Below, in pieces: positions 58,682 through 64,000 of a stretch of 64,000 nucleotides of DNA (position 1 is the first letter of the stretch; the number at the start of each line of letters is the position of its first letter). The DNA is from Haematobia irritans. Lineage: Eukaryota; Arthropoda; Insecta; Diptera; Muscidae. The stretch is taken from positions 220,348,537 to 220,412,536 of the forward strand of contig NC_134397.1 in assembly GCF_050003625.1 (NCBI RefSeq), given 5' to 3'. The translations under genes were made by a program, and so were the position numbers. The notes under the pieces were generated by a model. The model was given only the letters and a program-made list of their open reading frames with translations, did not search any database and was not told the DNA's origin.

Positions 58682-59446
58682 CCCTGCCAGCATTTCAAAG
58701 TTCCATTTCAACCTCATCGTTACCACAGACTCGTAAATGTCACTTCAACCATCATGAAAAGGTACATCAAAAAGTACATGCAAGTAATTTGCCATCCCTA
58801 CTGTTAAAAAAACCATTTTTTTTGTGAAACGCCAAGCGCAACCAGCTTGTTATATTTTAATTAAATAAAAACGAAAATAAAGTTCTGAAAACATAGACTA
58901 TACGCTTAAAATTGTGAAAGGTATATTGGTGAACAATTTGGTGATTTTCCAAATGGAATAAAGTGATTGTTTTTCAGATATTTTACAGACACGCTGCCTC
59001 CATGGAATAAAAACACTGGTTGATAGACGCAGCAACATGTAACTCGCTACTTGTAACTCAACATCATCATTAATGCCAAAAATTATGTTAAATGTAATGT
59101 GATAGTGGTATAAATGTTATATTTTTAAGAATTTGTAAATGTTTAATCAAATTAATAAATATCTAAACAAACGTGTTTTACTCGACCACAATGATTCTTT
59201 TACAACTATCTTTAAATGCACTTTTTCTGATTGTTTGGAGGGTCCCTTATTGGCGTCGTTCTAAATTGATCTATAAAGGCACCTAATAATTGCACTCATG
59301 CGAAACATTTTTGTAGTAACTTGGCGTGGTACAACTTCTCAATAGTGACGGCGCTTTTCCGACGAGTTTTTGATGTCGTATATGATTGTTTTCGACGTAG
59401 TGGGGATTCTCAAAAGAGTCCCCAAATTCAAAAAATGTTGGCAGGG
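58682..59446 (+). mobile_element. TIR element with CCCTGCCA ends, copy 2
   Basis: Ends CCCTGCCAGCATTT and AAATGTTGGCAGGG. The split RT codons (GCTAACAT before, ATTCCAGC after) show that AT was duplicated, i.e. a 2-bp target duplication that is not TA. 765 bp, non-coding. Confidence 0.78.
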
Positions 59447-60270
59447 ATTCCAGCTATATGACAAAGGCGTATGGAAACGGTGTTAAAGGATATCTCAAAA
59501 TTTGTTAAGCTTATTTGACGACATTCTTGTATACGCTGACTCATTCCCCGCGATGATAACAAGCCTTGAATTAATACTTGCAAGGATTCAAAAGCAAGGA
59601 CTCTACTTAAACCGATCGAAATGCGTTTCACTTACACCGATCGAAATGCACCTGCCATTGAATTTTTGGGCCACACGATCGATCGCGACAGTAAACACAA
59701 ATCAAATAAACATGTAGAGGCCATTAAAAATGCTGTAAAGCCCAGTACAAATGAGGAACTACAGCTATTTTTGGGTAAAGCCACGGACGGACGATGCAAA
59801 TCGTGCATATGAAAAGATCAAAGAAATCTTAATATCACCACAAGTTCTTATGCCATACGACCCGAGTCTGCCTTTGTTATTTGTGCGCTGTACTATCCCA
59901 TGTATTGCCAAACGGATTGGAAAGACCTATATCATATGCCAGTCCCACTGTAACAAAAACGGAAATAAAATACCCACAAGTCGACAAGGAAGCCTTGGCA
60001 ATTGTATGGACAGTGAAAAAGTTTGTTAAATATTTGTACGCCAGACACTTCACTCTAGTAACGGATAATAAACCGCTTTCGCAGATCCTTCATCCAGAAA
60101 ACGGATTGCCTTCATTATGTGTAAGTCGAATGGCTAATTTTTCCGAGTTCCTGAGCAATTCTAATTACAGCGTTGTTTTCAAACCAACCAACCAAACTAA
60201 ACATAAATGCAGATTATTGCTCAAGAGCAGGCCAATCTGGCCAAATTCATCAGGTGATACAAACTAAAAG
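59447..60270 (+). pseudogene. Mag-like reverse transcriptase end and RNase H
   Basis: After the insertion the protein resumes (IPAIW, METVLKDISKF), with the catalytic LFDDILVYADSF at about 59500-59545, then KPSTNEELQLFLG and RNase H with ISYASPTVTKTEIKYPQVDK, EALAIVWTVKKF and TLVTDNKPL. At least three frameshifts separate the parts. Confidence 0.78.
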
Positions 60271-61690
60271 TAACGAATCACTAGAAATAGAATGGTACGA
60301 CGATTTTATGATACGCCAAATAAATTAAGTACCAATACGAGCGAAAATATAGCTACAGAGACTAGAAAAGATAAGCATTTAGGAAAAATTATTCAATTAT
60401 TAGAATCCGGCTACGATCTGAAAAGAATGGGATATATAGCCCCTGAAGAAAAATATCAACTGGCTTCAGGATGTTTAACATTTGAACATCGTGTTGCTGT
60501 GCCCGAATCTCTGCGAAACCAGATACTAACAGTTCTTCATGAGTCTCGTCTCGGTATGGCAAAAATTAAAGGAATGCCCGCTCATTTGTATTTTGGCCCG
60601 GTATCGATAAAAGCATAGAGCAGTTTGCAAATGAATGCAGTATGTGCGCTATTTATTCAAACAAACCACCAAAATTTGGAACACATCACTGGGAATAGCC
60701 CAGCGGCCCATGGCAACGTTTCTAGTTGTCACGGACGCATACAGCAAATGGATGGAGGTGAAAACAATGTCGTCAACAACATCTACAGCAACAATAGAAA
60801 TTTTAGACGAAATATTTTCCAGCTATGGAGTTCATCACACGGTGGTGTCTGATAACGCAACAAATTTCTCATCAATTGAATTCAGAAACTTTTTGAAATG
60901 CAGAGGGGTGGTATACCACAAACAATCGGCACCATACCATCCAACAACAAACGGACAAGTAGAAAGGTGCGTCCAAACCATAAAAAATGCTTTAAAAGCT
61001 ATGGGAACAACCAAAGACACCATTAATAAGAAACTGAACATGTTTCTGCATCAATACCGCAATGCTCCTCATGCAACAACTGGACAGCCACCATCCATTT
61101 TATTCCTCGGTAGACTACTTCGCTCTCGATTTGATTTGCTGCGCCCTGAAAACGTAGATGGAAAAGTAACAAGCAAAAAGTTTTTGAATTTCAAACCTAA
61201 TTTCCGTACTTTTGAAATAAATCAAACAGTCTTCTTCCTTTCAGAAAATCCGAAAATGGACAAATGGTTGCTGGGAAAGGTCATAGCCCGCCTGGGCGAT
61301 TTACACTACCATATAAAATATTGCAACAAAATAGTAAAAAGACACATCGACCAAATTCGTCCTGCAACAATGAATCAACATACATCAAGTCAAAAACCAA
61401 AACATTTTCGTGGAAAGTTGGTCTCCAGCCCCACACAATATCAGGAAGAAAGCTGGGCTCATCTGCAACCACCGGGAAAACTCTGAACATAATGGATCTG
61501 CAGGAAGACTAATAACTACAGGAGTAGGTGTGACGCATGAGGAGGTGAGAGAAGAAACAATAACTACAATGCCCCCGGAAACTTCGACGCCAAATGGTAG
61601 ATCAACAAACAAGTCGACGAATGAGGTACTAACAGCACCAAGGCTATCATGCAGACAAAGGAAACCCCGAGTCCTGTTTTCTCCCTGAAG
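60271..61690 (+). pseudogene. Mag-like integrase
   Basis: The N-terminal part (60292-60618) has VLHESRLGMAKIKGMPAHL of the zinc-binding region but then breaks. The core (60635-61486) is open and holds the DDE triad: FLVVTDAYSKW, HHTVVSDNATNF and YHPTTNGQVERCVQTIKNAL. The C-terminal region follows with KMDKWLLGKVIARLGDLHY. Strand-transfer enzyme of the LTR element; the frame is interrupted upstream of the core. Confidence 0.82.
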
Positions 61691-61902
61691 GAGGGGAAGA
61701 AATGTTGAATATGAAATACTACTGCGGATTTTATTATCATGATAATCCTTTCAGATATGGATGTAATTTTGACATTTACGTATATTTAAGTATTTTCGCC
61801 CCTTTTTCTGTAGATCGTGAATACGAACACATGTGTTCTTCCTTAATCTACATTTTTACAACATTTGAATAAACAGAACTTATTCTGTAAAAATACAAAA
61901 GT
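61686..61902 (+). repeat. polypurine tract and 3' LTR
   Basis: The purine run GAAGGAGGGGAAGAAA (61688-61702) primes plus-strand synthesis in such elements. The LTR follows from TGTTGAATATG to about AATACAAAAG, with TTCTGTAGATCGTGAATACG inside and AATAAA near 61868. Confidence 0.82.
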
Positions 61903-61946
61903 GGATCGGATTATTATTTAAAAATGTAATCTGATCGATTGATAAT

Positions 61947-62186
61947 GCGCTTTACAGACTATTAGTTATTCCGGACGGAATGTCGGTGTTTGTAAAGAAT
62001 CTTACAATGTGTCGGATCGATACGACTTGTCGGCGATGACTAAATAATCGGTAAATGTGTTATCGATCCCATAAACATGCAGCAGTATCGATTATGCCTT
62101 CGGACTTAACTTATAATGTGCACAATATATGGGATATGTTCGACACGAGCACTGTCTTCCGGAATAACTGATAGTCTGTAAAGCGC
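61947..62186. mobile_element. MITE with ~30-bp inverted repeats
   Basis: GCGCTTTACAGACTAT plus about 13 further bases (to TTCCGGA) at the left are matched inverted at 62158-62186. 240 bp, non-coding. The class is not clear from the flanks. Confidence 0.72.
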
Positions 62187-62463
62187 ATATAACAAAGTAT
62201 AACATGGAGTTGTACTTCCATAATAAACTAGCAACCAACATCTAGCTTCTCGCTACTATATTGAAGAATATAAATAATGTATATAACATGACATTTAAAC
62301 ACAAATGTTAAAAAAAACCTTTATTTGGTGAATTATATTTTACAATCGTTTCATTTGTACTGGGCATCGGGATAATAAACACAAAACCAAATTTAAACAA
62401 AAGGAAGCACTTCAATTGATGTTCCAAAACAAGTATTAGCACTTCAACCAATATGTATAGTAC
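62187..62463. other. unassigned sequence
   Basis: Nothing recognised. Confidence 0.3.
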
Positions 62464-63143
62464 TAGAGGTCTGCACAATTCCATTGGTAAATGCAGAGTA
62501 CACGTGTACTTGCTACATGAGTACATCTATTTGAGAGAATCGCAAAATAATTGGTACACATTTTGATGAACACCAAAAGCAACGAGTAACTTCTTGTTGC
62601 TACTCTGATGTCTTCACTACCAACAAACACATATTTCTCTTTCTCTCTTATTGAAGTGTACTCAGAGTGATCACGTGGAGTATGTTGCGAGAACAAAACT
62701 TCATAGAGTACTCTATGTACCATGCGCAGTTTCAGAAATACAAAAAAACAGTTACTCTCCAAAATATATGTTTTCGGTTTGTTATAAAGAACGGCAAACG
62801 TTAAGGTAAGTGTGTGACATGCATAAATATATGAAATATGTGACATACATACATATCAATGATTAATAATAATGGAAAGTTTTGCTTCGCACATAACTGA
62901 GAAATACTTGTGGTACCACGTGAAGTGAAGAGAATCCATGTTGTACTTTTTCTCAAGTACTTACATTTGTATTGTTCCTTTTTTTCGGAACACATATTGT
63001 TTCGGATAAGTACTTGGTGGTATTTGACAAGCAAGTGTTCTCTTCACTTCACTACTTGCGCTCTGAGAGAAAGACAGTGTATGTACTATATTCGACAGCG
63101 AATTGCTTACATGTAGTGAAAAGTTATTCGATGCAGACCTCTA
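62464..63143. mobile_element. hAT-type MITE
   Basis: Ends TAGAGGTCTGCA and TGCAGACCTCTA, flanked by an 8-bp duplication TATAGTAC (62456-62463 and 63144-63151). 680 bp, with internal AAGTACTT/GAGTAC-type motifs and no transposase. Confidence 0.85.
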
Positions 63144-63763
63144 TATAGTACCGAGGTAGCAACGAATGGAATCACAAGAATTAATTGCTATGTTCCAAAC
63201 AATTAAATGCAGCATTGTAAAAATAGTTTTTTAATTCCAAAGTTATACGGCGTTCTCACCAAGCATGTTTTGGGGTTTGAAATGTTTTCCCTTTATAAGC
63301 ACTTCAAAACGAGTCGTTTTCGCCATACTAAAAAACGAGTTGAAAACACAAGTTTTCCTCCAAAACACGTCAATTTTAGAATGTGAACCCACCTAATTTG
63401 GAATATAATCCGAATAACATACCCTATTCAAAATATATGTCAAAATATTAAAATAAGTTTCATAGAAAAAAGGAATAAACAAAGGCTTTTAAGAACATGG
63501 ACATGTGAAAATAACATACATTTTTTTCCCTTTACGCTCGCGGTAATTATTTGGACATACGTTGCATATATGTGAATTTCGAGTAAATGTGAATTTCTAG
63601 TTTCCATGGTAACTGTAAAACTAAAACATCTCAACCCGGTGTGAACGGTGAAATGTTTTGGAAAAACGAATGAGGAAAACGAGTCGGTGGGAACCAAGGT
63701 ATATTTAGGAAGGTAGTTTCAAGCTATCAGATGATTACAATTTTTTCATTTGAGCTTAATGGC
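63144..63763. other. non-coding; partial inverted AAAACGAGT motifs
   Basis: CAAAACGAGTCGTTTTCGCC (near 63304) and GAGGAAAACGAGTCGG (near 63670) suggest another decayed MITE, but I cannot fix its ends. Confidence 0.35.
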
Positions 63764-63979
63764 ATAGGCGTAGCTAAAGGGGTTTTATGGGTTTTTCATC
63801 TCCCCCTAACAAATACCATTCAGTATTTCTTCAAATCATGATTATATATGATTGAATTAAATATTATGGTTTCTTCTCATCTATAAGAATTTATCTTTTT
63901 TCTCTTTTTGAGGTATCTTCACAATGAGCACACATCGTAGCTTTTACCCTCTACGAAAATGTTGCTAGCTACGCCAATG
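63764..63979. mobile_element. short TIR element, GGCGTAGCTA ends
   Basis: CATAGGCGTAGCTA at the left and TAGCTACGCCAATG at the right are inverted repeats. About 216 bp. Fragments of the same kind lie near 45463, 45640 and 48063. Confidence 0.6.
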
Positions 63980-64000
63980 TTTAATAGACAATTGTGACAA

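Larger units (their letters stand above)
52725..61902 (+). mobile_element. Ty3/Gypsy (Mag-like) LTR retrotransposon, broken by nested insertions
   Basis: It is bounded by two LTRs of about 200 bp starting TGTTGAATATGAAATACTAC (52725 and 61703) and ending near AATACAAAAG. Order: 5' LTR, primer-binding site, gag, protease, reverse transcriptase, RNase H, integrase, polypurine tract, 3' LTR, which is the Ty3/Gypsy order. Later insertions: a 1.8-kb element in the 5' LTR, a TIR element within that one, a hAT-like element and an R1/I-type fragment in gag, and a second copy of the TIR element in the reverse transcriptase. The coding parts also carry frameshifts, so it is inactive. Confidence 0.85.

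Overview
This window is eukaryotic and comes from the repeat-rich genome of a higher fly. A muscid is the best fit: the intact delta-class glutathione S-transferase is of the housefly/blowfly GST1 type, and one mariner fossil has Himar1-type ends and protein motifs (Himar1 was described from the horn fly Haematobia irritans). Horn fly or stable fly is my guess, but the species is not proven. There are no bacterial features, operons or CRISPR arrays.

Host genes are sparse. (1) A plus-strand gene runs from before 9275 to about 32040. I can join five C-terminal coding exons (9275-9450, 18970-19267, 24046-24204, 24271-24510, 31373-31697) because every splice phase matches and the joined frame stays open for 398 residues to a TAA stop. 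The protein is rich in Gln, His and Ser and ends in a short coiled coil; I do not recognise it. (2) A minus-strand GSTD1-like gene has a 208-residue single-exon CDS (43573-44199), a 5' UTR intron and a TATA-like promoter near 45035. (3) A minus-strand intronless BTB/POZ-domain gene lies at 50238-51020.

Nearly everything else is mobile DNA, often nested. The dominant class is a set of INE-1/DINE-like (Helitron-related) non-autonomous elements. They have a GC-rich hairpin near an ACTTGTTT end, subterminal inverted repeats, a (GACG)n tract and long internal tandem units. Family A has a 153-bp unit and a 29-bp minisatellite; family B has a different head and unit. Also present are a tRNA-derived SINE with a CCTAA-like tail, AT-rich and CACTGAAAAA-type MITEs, hAT-type MITEs with clear 8-bp target duplications, two near-identical truncated Tc1/mariner copies facing each other in one host intron, a Himar1-like mariner fossil, a DD37E element with a single nonsense codon, and fragments of non-LTR retrotransposons.

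Layout: 1-9270, MITE/DINE/SINE mosaic; 9275-31697, the host gene with three introns of 4.8-9.5 kb built from transposons and one of 66 bp; 32284-37132, a nest of mariner, DD37E and DINE A inside a DINE B element; 37226-43120, SINE and DINE copies; 43500-45045, the GST locus; 45100-52400, DINE B copies, SINEs, a Jockey-type tail and the BTB gene; 52725-61902, one Ty3/Gypsy (Mag-like) LTR retrotransposon broken by at least five later insertions; 61947-64000, MITEs.
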